A stretch of DNA of 64,000 bases from Halomonas saccharevitans (lineage in GTDB: Bacteria > Pseudomonadota > Gammaproteobacteria > Pseudomonadales > Halomonadaceae). Shown here in pieces: positions 1 to 8,287 of this stretch. The translations under genes were made by a program, and so were the position numbers. The first letter of the stretch is position 1; each line of letters opens with the position of its first letter. The notes under the pieces are model-generated. The model was not told where the DNA came from. It saw only the letters and a list, made by a program, of their open reading frames with translations, and did not search any database. The stretch is taken from assembly GCF_900116405.1 (NCBI RefSeq), contig NZ_FPAQ01000003.1, forward strand, positions 124,001-188,000, read 5' to 3'.

Positions 1-90
1 TGCATCGGGTGCCAGGCAGAGCGAGACAAGCGGCAAGGCCCGGCCGCCGGATACAACCGCCGCGGCAGCAAGGACAGCCAGCTGCGCTGA
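1..90 (+). CDS. ybiI: C-terminal end of a DksA/TraR-type zinc-finger protein (YbiI-like), partial
   Basis: Only the last 29 codons lie in the window; the gene starts before base 1 and ends at a TGA at 88-90. The visible peptide begins with C-I-G-C, which would be the second cysteine pair of a four-cysteine DksA/TraR zinc finger, and ends in the tail GYNRRGSKDSQLR. From memory that tail is also the C-terminus of E. coli YbiI, which is why I name it. Members are small (about 90 residues) and may act like DksA on RNA polymerase; YbiI itself has no firmly assigned role. The first half, including the first cysteine pair, cannot be checked here. Confidence 0.75.
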   Translation, partial: CIGCQAERDKRQGPAAGYNRRGSKDSQLR

Positions 91-224
91 CGCGCCACGG
101 CCTGCCCGCTCCCGCCGGATGCGAGGCGCCACTCGGGACGCCCCTTCCGCCGCGGCGTTGCATCATGCGTGGCTCGACCCCATGGTAGACTGCAACCATT
201 TCCTAGGCGGGAGCCCCGGCACAC

Positions 225-1796
225 ATGTCCCTCGACGACCTGCACCTCAACCTGCGCAACCTGACCCCGGACGACTACCCGCAGCTCAAAGCGCTGATGG
301 ACCGGGTCTATCACGACATCGGCGGTGCCTGGCCCCAGGCCACCATCGACAAGCTGATCACGGAGTTCCCCGACGGCCAGATCCTCATCGAGGACGACGA
401 GACCATCGTCGGCGTGGCCCTGACCGCGCTGGTCGACTACGACACCTTCTCCAACCCGCACCGCTACGACGACCTGATCGGCAAGCGCGAGACCATCCTC
501 AATGATGAGGATGGCGACGCCATGTACGGCCTCGACGTGCTGATCCACCCGGATTACCGCGGCTACCGCCTGGGCCGGCGCCTGTACGAGGCGCGCAAGG
601 AGCTGTGCCGCTCCATGAACCTGCGCTCGATCCTCGCCGGCGGGCGCATCCCCCACTATTACCAGCACGCCCACGAGCTCTCCCCGGCCGAGTACCTCGA
701 CAAGGTGGCGCGCAAGGAGATCCACGACCCGATCCTCTCCTTCCAGCTGGCCAACGACTTCCAGGTCAAGCGGCTGCTGCGCAAGTATCTGCCGGAGGAC
801 GAGAAGTCACAGGGCTTCGCGACCCTGCTGGAGTGGAACAACATCCTCTTCGAGCCGGCCGAGCGGGTACTGGAGAATCGTCCGACCCAGGTGCGCGTGG
901 GCGCGGTGCAGTGGCAGATGCGCGAGTTCTCCTCGGTGGAGTCGGTGCTGCAGCAGGTCGAGTACTTCGTCGACGCGCTCTCCGACTACCAGAGCGACTT
1001 CGCCGTCTTCCCCGAGCTCTTCAACGCCCCGCTGATGGGCCTGCAGGACCGCGCCGCCCAGCAGGACCAGATGGCCGCCATCCGCTTCCTGGCCGGCTTC
1101 ACCGAGCAGTTCAAGACCGAGCTCTCGCGCATGGCGATCTCCTGCAACATCAACATCATCGCCGGATCGATGATCGAGGAGCATGAGGATGGCCAGCTCT
1201 TCAACGTCTCCTACCTGTTCCATCGCGACGGTAGCGTCGACGCCCAGACCAAGCTGCACATCACCCCTCAGGAGCGCCGCGACTGGGTGATCGAGGGCGG
1301 CGACGAGCTGCAGGTCTTCGACACCGATGCCGGCCGCGTGGGCATCCTGATCTGCTACGACGTCGAGTTCCCCGAGCTCTCGCGCCTGCTCGCCGACCAG
1401 GACATGGACATCCTCTTCGTGCCCTTCTGGACCGACACCAAGAACGGCTACCTGCGGGTGCGCCACTGCGCCCAGGCCCGGGCCATCGAGAACGAGTGCT
1501 ACGTGGTACTGTGCGGCAGCGTCGGCAACGTGCCCTCGATCGAGAACATGGAGATTCAGTACGCCCAGTCGTCGGTCTTCTCGCCCTCGGACTTCGCCTT
1601 CCCCCACGACGCCGTGCTCTCCGAGACCACGCCCAATACCGAGATGATCATGTTCTCGGATCTGGACCTGACCCGGCTGACCGTGGTGCGCGCCGAGGGC
1701 TCGGTGACCAACCTCAAGGATCGGCGCAAGGATCTGTTCGACCTGCGCTGGCGGGACTGGTCCTGGAAGTCCGGCGCCAACCTGGAAGAGAGCTGA
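225..1796 (+). CDS. Bifunctional GNAT acetyltransferase / carbon-nitrogen hydrolase (nitrilase superfamily)
   Basis: This 523-residue protein joins two enzymes. Residues about 1-190 form a GNAT acyltransferase domain, with an acetyl-CoA loop around YRGYRLGRRLYEARK. Residues about 215-500 form a nitrilase-type amidohydrolase whose Glu-Lys-Cys triad I place at E264 (FPELF), K343 (TKLHITP) and C377 (ICYDVEFPE). Such fusions are a recognised family in Proteobacteria, but their substrate is unknown; acetylation and amide hydrolysis of a related amine metabolite is a guess. mtfA follows after 4 bases, so the two are probably co-transcribed. A TAGACT hexamer at 186-191 could be the -10 box. Confidence 0.9.
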   Translation: MSLDDLHLNLRNLTPDDYPQLKALMDRVYHDIGGAWPQATIDKLITEFPDGQILIEDDETIVGVALTALVDYDTFSNPHRYDDLIGKRETILNDEDGDAMYGLDVLIHPDYRGYRLGRRLYEARKELCRSMNLRSILAGGRIPHYYQHAHELSPAEYLDKVARKEIHDPILSFQLANDFQVKRLLRKYLPEDEKSQGFATLLEWNNILFEPAERVLENRPTQVRVGAVQWQMREFSSVESVLQQVEYFVDALSDYQSDFAVFPELFNAPLMGLQDRAAQQDQMAAIRFLAGFTEQFKTELSRMAISCNINIIAGSMIEEHEDGQLFNVSYLFHRDGSVDAQTKLHITPQERRDWVIEGGDELQVFDTDAGRVGILICYDVEFPELSRLLADQDMDILFVPFWTDTKNGYLRVRHCAQARAIENECYVVLCGSVGNVPSIENMEIQYAQSSVFSPSDFAFPHDAVLSETTPNTEMIMFSDLDLTRLTVVRAEGSVTNLKDRRKDLFDLRWRDWSWKSGANLEES

Positions 1797-1800
1797 CGCC

Positions 1801-2622
1801 ATGCTCGGCCGGCTGCTGCGCCTGGGGGGCCGGCGTTTCGAGGCGCGCCACCCCTTCCCCGCCGACGAGTGGGCCGAGGCCCGGGAGCGGGTGGCGCTGA
1901 TCAAAGCCCTGCCCGACGACCAGGCCGAGCGGCTGGGTCAGCGAGCCTGGCAGTTCGTGCATGCCAAGCGCCTGAGCCTTCACCCGGAGCTGGCCGGCAC
2001 GGTCACCTTCGACGCCCCGGCCCGGCTCGCCCTGGCGGGCCAGGCCTGCCTGCTGACCCTGGGCTGGTGCGACAGCGAGCACCTCGATGCCTTCGCCAAC
2101 GTCCACGAGATCCTGATCCTGCCCGACGCCTTCCAGCGGCGAGTGGAGGAGATGGACGAGTTCGGCGTGGTGCACGAGTACGACGACGAGCGCGCCGGTG
2201 AGACCTCCCTGCAGGGCCCGGTGGTGGTCGCCTGGCCCGACCTCATGGCAAGCGGCGGGTTCGACGGGTTCAACGTGCTGATCCACGAGCTGGCCCACAA
2301 GCTCGACCTCGGCAATTCCCTGGACGTCGACGGCTTTCCGCCGCTGCCGAGAGAGATCGACCCGCGGGAGTGGTACCGCATCTTCATGGGGGTCTGGGAG
2401 GATCTCCAGGCGCGCCTCGCCCGGGGCGAGGCGACGCCCATCGACGACTACGCCGCGAGCCACCCCGGCGAGTGCTTCGCGGTCTGCTGCGAGCACTTCT
2501 TCAGCGACCCCGCCCGCCTCCACCGGGCCTACCCGGCGCTCTACGGACTGCTGTCGCGCTATTTCCATCAGGATCCGCTGACGCGCCTCCCGGCAGACGC
2601 CGGCTCCCTCCGTCCCTGGTAG
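1801..2622 (+). CDS. mtfA: MtfA-type zinc-dependent peptidase (M90 family)
   Basis: The 273-residue product carries the gluzincin signature HELAH at residues 162-166, with the likely third zinc ligand E224 in an ECFAV motif, 62 residues on, close to the spacing in E. coli MtfA (about 265 aa). In E. coli MtfA (YeeI) is a cytosolic peptidase that binds and titrates the glucose-PTS repressor Mlc; whether an Mlc partner exists here is unknown. It begins 4 bases after the GNAT/nitrilase stop, with GAGAG in the preceding codons as ribosome-binding site, so it is probably the second gene of that operon. Confidence 0.9.
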   Translation: MLGRLLRLGGRRFEARHPFPADEWAEARERVALIKALPDDQAERLGQRAWQFVHAKRLSLHPELAGTVTFDAPARLALAGQACLLTLGWCDSEHLDAFANVHEILILPDAFQRRVEEMDEFGVVHEYDDERAGETSLQGPVVVAWPDLMASGGFDGFNVLIHELAHKLDLGNSLDVDGFPPLPREIDPREWYRIFMGVWEDLQARLARGEATPIDDYAASHPGECFAVCCEHFFSDPARLHRAYPALYGLLSRYFHQDPLTRLPADAGSLRPW

Positions 2623-2702
2623 GCCCGCGTCGGACTCGATGGATCAGCACACCGAGGCCGAGCACCACTGACCCCAACGCCTACTACCGCCAGGAAGCCC
2701 CC

Positions 2703-3707
2703 ATGATCGATCTGCGCAGCGATACCGTCACCCGCCCCAGCGCTGCCATGCGCGACGCCATGCACGCCGCTCCGGTGGGCGATGACGTCTGGGGCGATGA
2801 CCCCAGCGTGGCACGCTTCGAGGCCGCCGTGGCCAAGCGTGCCGGCAAGGCCGCCGCCCTGCTCTTCCCCAGCGGCACCCAGAGCAACCTGGCCGCCCTG
2901 CTTGCCCACTGCCAACGTGGCGACGAGTACATCGCCGGCCAGCAGGCCCACACCTACAAGTACGAGGGTGGCGGCGCGGCGGTGGTGGGCGGTATCCAGC
3001 CACAGCCGGTGGAGCACGCCGCCGATGGCTCGCTGCCGCTGGAACGCATTCGTGCCGCCATCAAGCCCGACGACTTCCACTTCGCCCGTACCCGCCTGCT
3101 GGCGCTGGAGAACACCATCGGCGGACGCGTGATCGACGCCGACTACATGCACCAGGCCACCGACCTGGCCCGTCAGCACGGCCTGGCGACCCACCTGGAC
3201 GGCGCCCGACTGTTCAACGCCGCGGTGGCCACCGACACCTCGCTGGCCACGCTCTGTGCGCCCTTCGACACGGTCTCCCTATGCTTCTCCAAGGGGCTGG
3301 GCGCGCCGATGGGCTCGGCCCTGACGGGCTCGCAGGCGCTGATCGACGCGGCGCGCCGCTGGCGCAAGATGCTGGGTGGCGGCATGCGCCAGTCCGGCAT
3401 CATCGCCGCCGCCTGTCACCACGCGCTGGACCACCAGGTGGCGGATCTCGCCCACGACCATCGCCGCGCCGCGCAGCTGGCCGAGGGCCTGCGGACGCTG
3501 CCGCACATCGAGGTGATCTCCCAGGCCACCAACATGGTGTTCCTGCGAGTGTCAGAGCGGCACATCGCCCCGCTGCGTGCCTGGTTGGCCGAGCGCGGGA
3601 TCCTGATCGACGTGTTGTATGACACGCGCCTGGTGGTGCACCGCGACCTGGATGATGACGCCATCGACGCGACGCTGGCGGCCTTCAGGAGCTATCTGGC
3701 GGAGTAG
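2703..3707 (+). CDS. ltaE: Low-specificity L-threonine aldolase
   Basis: PLP enzyme of 334 residues that splits threonine and allo-threonine into glycine and acetaldehyde. The N-terminus IDLRSDTVTRPS is diagnostic of the family and the Schiff-base lysine is K197 in CFSKGLGAPMGS, the same number as in the E. coli enzyme. ATG 2703 is chosen because it begins the conserved N-terminus; an in-frame extension upstream overlaps mtfA and has no family similarity. It converges with a LysR gene, beyond which lies gamma-butyrobetaine dioxygenase. Threonine aldolases can also cleave hydroxytrimethyllysine in carnitine synthesis, so the proximity may be meaningful (inference). Confidence 0.92.
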   Translation: MIDLRSDTVTRPSAAMRDAMHAAPVGDDVWGDDPSVARFEAAVAKRAGKAAALLFPSGTQSNLAALLAHCQRGDEYIAGQQAHTYKYEGGGAAVVGGIQPQPVEHAADGSLPLERIRAAIKPDDFHFARTRLLALENTIGGRVIDADYMHQATDLARQHGLATHLDGARLFNAAVATDTSLATLCAPFDTVSLCFSKGLGAPMGSALTGSQALIDAARRWRKMLGGGMRQSGIIAAACHHALDHQVADLAHDHRRAAQLAEGLRTLPHIEVISQATNMVFLRVSERHIAPLRAWLAERGILIDVLYDTRLVVHRDLDDDAIDATLAAFRSYLAE

Positions 3708-3740
3708 CGCCCTGGCCTAGGGCACACGGGCCCAGGGCGC
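3707..3740. terminator. Bidirectional hairpin between convergent ltaE and lysR
   Basis: GCGCCCTGG starting at the last base of the ltaE stop codon pairs with CCAGGGCGC at 3732-3740. There is no long T tract on either side, so termination efficiency is uncertain. Confidence 0.5.
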
Positions 3741-3751
3741 CAGCGGCCGTC

Positions 3752-4627
3752 TCAGCCAGACTCCGGGTCGAGCTGGCCCGTCAGCCAGTCCCAGAGCATC
3801 ACCGCCTCCGGCCGCGCCGGCGCGCGGGCCGGACGCACCAGCCAGAACGCCTCATCGCTATCGACCGGCAGATCAAGGGCCGCCACCAGGTCGTCTCGAC
3901 TCTCCACCAGGCGCCGATGGGTCAGGGCGACGCCCTCGCCCAGCGCCGCGAGCGACAGCGTCATGGTCTGCGTATCGCAAATCAGCGGCGCACAGCGCGA
4001 AGCCAGCGTCGGCACTCCCACGGCCTCCAGCCAGGCCGGCCAGCCCACCTCGAATCCCACGGCGTGCAGCAGGGTGTGCTCCGCCAGATCCGCCGGCTCG
4101 GTGATGCGCTCGGCCAGGGCCGGCGCGCACACCGGCAGCATTGTCTCACGGCCGAGAGATACCGCCTCCATGCCCGACCAGGTGCCCTGACCGTAGCGAA
4201 TCTCGAGATCCGCGCCCTCGGGGCCGAAGTCGTCCGGCCAGATGGCGCTGACGAGGCGCAGCGCCACCTCGGGATGCGCGCGGCGAAAGGCGCACAGGCG
4301 CGGCGCCAGCCAGTTCTGCTGCACCACCGGCGTGGTGCGCAGCGTCACCGGGGCCTCCCCGCCGCCGAAGACCTCGTCGGTGCCCTCGGCCAGGCGCGTG
4401 AAGGCGTCCTGCAGGCACGGCAGCCAGGCCTGCCCCGCCGGCGTCAGGTTGAGGCTGCGCGGGTGACGCACGAAGAGCTTCTGGCCCAGGCGATCCTCGA
4501 GCAGGCGCACGCGCTGGCTGATCGCCGCCTGGGTCACGCCCAGCTCCTGGCCGGCGGCAGTAAAGCTCAGGGTGCGCGCCGCCGTTTCGAAGGCCTGCAG
4601 CCACAGCAGGGGAGGTAGCCGACTCAT
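3752..4627 (-). CDS. LysR-type regulator, GcvA-like
   Basis: About 291 residues. An N-terminal winged helix-turn-helix (LSFTAAGQELGVTQAAISQ) is followed by a LysR substrate-binding domain. The opening LPPLLWLQAFETAAR resembles the GcvA subgroup. I prefer ATG 4627 (MSRLPPL); a start at 4642 would add five residues. It is divergent from the gamma-butyrobetaine dioxygenase gene with about 107 bases between, so that gene is its natural target. The palindrome TATGCATA at 4636-4643, just upstream of its own start, could be part of an autoregulatory operator. The inducer is unknown; gamma-butyrobetaine or carnitine would fit the neighbour. Confidence 0.85.
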   Translation of the reverse strand: MSRLPPLLWLQAFETAARTLSFTAAGQELGVTQAAISQRVRLLEDRLGQKLFVRHPRSLNLTPAGQAWLPCLQDAFTRLAEGTDEVFGGGEAPVTLRTTPVVQQNWLAPRLCAFRRAHPEVALRLVSAIWPDDFGPEGADLEIRYGQGTWSGMEAVSLGRETMLPVCAPALAERITEPADLAEHTLLHAVGFEVGWPAWLEAVGVPTLASRCAPLICDTQTMTLSLAALGEGVALTHRRLVESRDDLVAALDLPVDSDEAFWLVRPARAPARPEAVMLWDWLTGQLDPESG

Positions 4628-4734
4628 GGATAACCTATGCATAAGCTGAGTGGGGTCATAGGGGCCAGATTAATCGTTTGTCGGTGCTCCGACCAGGCGC
4701 CAACATGAGCGCCTTCACAAGGGAGGAGCCGATC

Positions 4735-5907
4735 ATGACCGATACGCCGACCGCCGACGCTCGCAGCGTGCTGCCCATGGGCGAACTGACCCCGCACACC
4801 GAGGGGCCTGCGCTCACCGAGGCCACGGACGACGGACGACAGCTAGCCCTTGGCTGGCGCAACGGCGATCGGGCGCGGTTTCCGCTGACGTGGCTGCGCG
4901 ACCACTGCGCCTGCGCCGAGTGCCGCCACCCGATGACCCGCGAGCGCCTCTACATGGACTTCGAGGTGCCCAAGCAGGCACCGGCCATTTGCCTCGAGGA
5001 CGGCAACCTGATCCTGAACTGGGCCGACGACCACGTCAGCCATTTCGATGCCGTCTGGCTGCATCAGCGCCGCCCGGGCCAGACCCGGGAAGATGCCGTG
5101 CCGGCTCGCCGCCCCTGGGATCGTGACTACCGCCCGGCCCGCGTCGACCACGCCGACTTCGTCGCCGGCGCCGAGGGCGAGCGGGCCTGGCTCACCGCCC
5201 TGCTGCGCGACGGCCTGGTGTTGCTCGAGAACGGTCCGCTGGCCGATGAGGAGGTCAGCCGACTGGCGGGTCGCATCGGGCCGCTGCGCGCCACCAACTT
5301 CGGCGCCCGCTTCGACGTGAAGTCCAAGCCCAACCCCAACAACGCCGCCTACACCGCCATCGGCCTGGCGCTGCATACCGACCTGCCCAACTGGCGCCAC
5401 CCGCCGGACATCCAGCTGCTCTACTGCCTGGAGAACGACGCCGAGGGCGGCGAGTCGACCTTCTTCGACGGCTTCGCCGCGGCCGAGGCGCTGCGTCGCC
5501 AGGATCCGGAGGCGTTCCGGCGGCTCAGCGAAACCGAGATCGACTTCCGCTTCCAGGACGAAGAGCACGACCTGGTGTGGACCGCGCCGCTGCTGTCCCT
5601 CGACGAGCAGGGCCGGGTCAACGAGGTCCGGCTCAACAACTGGATCCGCGACACCCTGCGCCTCCCTCTCGAGGAGATCGATGCCTGGTACGACGCCTAC
5701 CGCACGTTCTGGGCGCTGGCCCAGGATCCCCGGAACCGGCTCGAGTTCTCCCTGGCCCCGGGCGAGATGGTCGCCTTCGACAACCGCCGGGTGATGCACG
5801 GGCGCAACGCCTTCGACCCCAGCACCGGCCGGCGCCACCTACAGGGCACCTACCTTGACCTCGACATGTGCGAGTCTCGCCTGCGGGTGCTGGCCCGCCA
5901 GGCCTGA
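4735..5907 (+). CDS. Gamma-butyrobetaine dioxygenase (2-oxoglutarate/Fe(II)-dependent)
   Basis: 390 residues, matching bacterial gamma-butyrobetaine hydroxylase length (about 383). An N-terminal DUF971-type zinc-binding domain with the cysteine cluster CACAEC is followed by a TauD-like catalytic domain. The iron ligands are visible as the H214-x-D216 pair in LHTDLPNW and H355 in VMHGRNAF. The family hydroxylates gamma-butyrobetaine to L-carnitine; trimethyllysine dioxygenases share the fold and cannot be excluded. ATG 4735 is chosen for its GGGAGGAG ribosome-binding site; an ATG at 4705 lacks one. Carnitine is a compatible solute, which suits a halophile. Likely regulated by the divergent LysR protein. 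Confidence 0.85.
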   Translation: MTDTPTADARSVLPMGELTPHTEGPALTEATDDGRQLALGWRNGDRARFPLTWLRDHCACAECRHPMTRERLYMDFEVPKQAPAICLEDGNLILNWADDHVSHFDAVWLHQRRPGQTREDAVPARRPWDRDYRPARVDHADFVAGAEGERAWLTALLRDGLVLLENGPLADEEVSRLAGRIGPLRATNFGARFDVKSKPNPNNAAYTAIGLALHTDLPNWRHPPDIQLLYCLENDAEGGESTFFDGFAAAEALRRQDPEAFRRLSETEIDFRFQDEEHDLVWTAPLLSLDEQGRVNEVRLNNWIRDTLRLPLEEIDAWYDAYRTFWALAQDPRNRLEFSLAPGEMVAFDNRRVMHGRNAFDPSTGRRHLQGTYLDLDMCESRLRVLARQA

Positions 5908-5994
5908 CGGATCGCGACGGCGGCGCGCCCCGCTTTGGCGCTCGCCCGCTCTGCCGTATGCTTGGGGCCCCTTGTCCCCACGGAACCGCGCGAC

Positions 5995-6675
5995 ATGAGC
6001 CACCGCCTCGTCCTCGTCACCGGCCTGCTGGCCGCCCTCATGGCCCTCGGCCTGCTCTGGCAGTGGCTCGCCATGCGCGACCTGCTGACGGTGGAGACCC
6101 TGATGACGCTGGTGAAAGGGGCGGTGGCCTGGCGCGACGCCCCCTGGGCGGTCGCGGTGGTGATGGCGATCTACGCCGGCGCCTCGCTGGTGATGTTCCC
6201 GCTCAGCCTGCTGGTGGCGCTGACCGGCCTGATGTTCGGGCCCTGGTGGGGCTTTGGCTACGCGCTGGCCGGCACCCTGGCCGCCTCGATGCTGACCTGG
6301 TGGGTCGGGCGCCGGCTGGGCCGCGAGGCGCTGATGCGCCACGGCGGCCGGCGCCTGCACGGCCTGTCGCGCTACCTCTCGGGCCGCGGCATTCGCACCA
6401 TGACGCTGGTCAATCTGCTGCCGCTGGCGCCCTTTACCCTGACCAACATGATGGCCGGCGCCTTCCACCTGCGCTTTCGCGACTACATGATCGGCTCGCT
6501 GCTGGGCATCACCCCGGGGCTCGCCGGCGTCACCCTGCTGGGCAGCCAGCTGGGCCAGCTGGCCACCGCCGAGAGCCGCGGCGAGCTTGTCTGGGCGGCC
6601 GGCGGCCTGCTGGTCGGAGTGGCCCTGCTGGTCGGGCTGAAGCGCTGGTCGGACCGGCGCCGCCGCGCCCGCTGA
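5995..6675 (+). CDS. TVP38/TMEM64 family membrane protein (VTT/SNARE-associated domain)
   Basis: 226 residues with a short hydrophobic N-terminus, a VTT domain and several membrane segments. The stretch LLPLAPFTLTNMMAG followed by RFRDYMIGSLLGITPG is characteristic of TVP38/YdjX/YdjZ proteins in the DedA superfamily, whose members include lipid scramblases and flippases. No substrate can be assigned. ATG 5995 starts a hydrophobic leader; in-frame sequence upstream is not family-like. It converges tail-to-tail with a glycosyltransferase only 3 bases away. Confidence 0.82.
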   Translation: MSHRLVLVTGLLAALMALGLLWQWLAMRDLLTVETLMTLVKGAVAWRDAPWAVAVVMAIYAGASLVMFPLSLLVALTGLMFGPWWGFGYALAGTLAASMLTWWVGRRLGREALMRHGGRRLHGLSRYLSGRGIRTMTLVNLLPLAPFTLTNMMAGAFHLRFRDYMIGSLLGITPGLAGVTLLGSQLGQLATAESRGELVWAAGGLLVGVALLVGLKRWSDRRRRAR

Positions 6676-6678
6676 GGA

Positions 6679-8007
6679 CTACTCTCGGGGCGCCTCGGTC
6701 TCGTCCTCCTCGCGATGGCCGGGCCACCAGGCGGGACGTTCCTGCTCCCACTCCTCCTGCACCAGGTGGCGCAGCAGTCGACCGCGATGGCGAAACATCT
6801 GCCACTCGGCGCCCAGCCGGTGGCGGATCCGCTCCCAGCCTCCCTCGTCGGCGTGGGTGAAGGGCCCGCCCCGGGCGATGGCCTGGCGATAGACGGCCAG
6901 GCAGCGTGCGGCGCAGCGCGCCTCGTCGTAGCCGGCGGCCGTCGCCAGCGCCGCCTCGGCCAGGGGCGCGCGCGCGCCGGGGACGGCCAGCGCCGCCAGC
7001 GCCTGGGCCATGGCGTCGAGGTCGTCGCCTGCGATCAGCCGGCCGTTGCTGCCCTCGACCACCACTTCACGCACCCCGGGGGCGTCGACGGCGACCACCG
7101 GCAGCCCGGCCGCCATGGCCTCGGCTACCACCATGCCCTGGGTCTCGCTGTGGGAGGCGAAGGCGAAGACGTCCATGGCGTGGTAGGCATCGATCAGCGC
7201 CTGGTTCTGCAGGCGGCCGGTGAAGTGCAGGCGATCCGCCACGCCGCGCGCCACCATCACCGCCTCGATGTCGCCTCGCGCGTCGCCCTCGCCCACCACC
7301 AGGCCGTGCGCCTCGGGGCGCGCCACCAAGGCGCCTGCCAGCGCCTCGGCCAGGAACGCCAGGTTCTTCTCGCGGGCCAGCCGCCCCAGGTGGCCCATCA
7401 CGTAGGCGTCCTCGGGGATACCCAGCCGCGCCCGCCAGGCGCGGCCGTCACCCAGGGCGAAGCGCGCGGTGTCCACGCCGCTCGGCACCACGCTGATGGC
7501 GGGGTTGGCCTCGCGCCGGCGCAGGAGGCCGAGGATGCTCTCGCTGGGGGCGATCACCTCGTCGCACAGCCAGGTGTACTGGGTGGCGAGCGCCACGGCG
7601 AAGCGCTGCATGCGCGACGAATCACCGGGCACGTAGTGGGTGTAGTGCTCGTAGAGGGTGTGGTGGGTGAAGATCAGCGGCAGGCCGTAGGTCTCGGCCG
7701 CCCGAGCGGCGGTATCGCCCAGCAGGAAGGGGTGGTGGGCGTGGACGATGTCCGGTTCGAAGGCCTCGATCGCCTCATGGAGCTGGCCGGGAATCGGCAC
7801 CGGCAGCGAGAAGTCGCTGCCGTTGAAATGCTGCATGGCCACCACCCGCACCACGTCCTCCTCCTCGGCGGGCTGCCCATCCAGGCGCGGTGCCACCACC
7901 AGCACGCGATGGCCGGCGGCCTGCAGCTGGCGCTTGAGCCGCTGAACCGACTCGCTGACCCCGCCGACGATGGGCAGGTAGGTATTGGTGAACATCAGCA
8001 CATTCAC
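6679..8007 (-). CDS. Glycosyltransferase family 4 (GT-B fold)
   Basis: 442 residues with the GT4 layout: an N-terminal acceptor domain opening MFTNTYLPIVGGVSESV, and a C-terminal donor domain with GHLGRLAREKN and the E-x7-E type motif ETQGMVVAEAMAAG. It most resembles diacylglycerol or phosphatidylinositol-type glucosyl/mannosyltransferases, so glycolipid synthesis at the inner membrane is plausible, but the acceptor is not evident. A charged tail of about 70 residues follows the catalytic domain. It stands alone on its strand. Confidence 0.82.
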   Translation of the reverse strand: MNVLMFTNTYLPIVGGVSESVQRLKRQLQAAGHRVLVVAPRLDGQPAEEEDVVRVVAMQHFNGSDFSLPVPIPGQLHEAIEAFEPDIVHAHHPFLLGDTAARAAETYGLPLIFTHHTLYEHYTHYVPGDSSRMQRFAVALATQYTWLCDEVIAPSESILGLLRRREANPAISVVPSGVDTARFALGDGRAWRARLGIPEDAYVMGHLGRLAREKNLAFLAEALAGALVARPEAHGLVVGEGDARGDIEAVMVARGVADRLHFTGRLQNQALIDAYHAMDVFAFASHSETQGMVVAEAMAAGLPVVAVDAPGVREVVVEGSNGRLIAGDDLDAMAQALAALAVPGARAPLAEAALATAAGYDEARCAARCLAVYRQAIARGGPFTHADEGGWERIRHRLGAEWQMFRHRGRLLRHLVQEEWEQERPAWWPGHREEDETEAPRE

Positions 8008-8287
8008 GGGGACGTGGCTCCTCGACTTTCACTGACGACATTCTGACGGCAAGGCAGGCGGCTGACCATCTCCTGTTCAAGATAGGCGACGGGGACCCGG
8101 CTACGCGACGGGGCCCGGCATCGCCACATCGTCGAAAGAGGCGCCGGGAGAGAGCGACCCACCCCACCTCGCCCTGCCCCCATGCCCCATGTTGCTCGGG
8201 AGACAGACGTTGCGGCCTGCCGGGATGGGGTTTGTTGCGTAAGGCAGTAGACTGGCGAGGTGATCCATAAAGCCCAGGAGCCCACCC

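Noticed and set aside
807-1904. Open frame antisense to the GNAT-nitrilase fusion
   Set aside because: Low-complexity translation, no ribosome-binding site, overlaps a clear enzyme gene.
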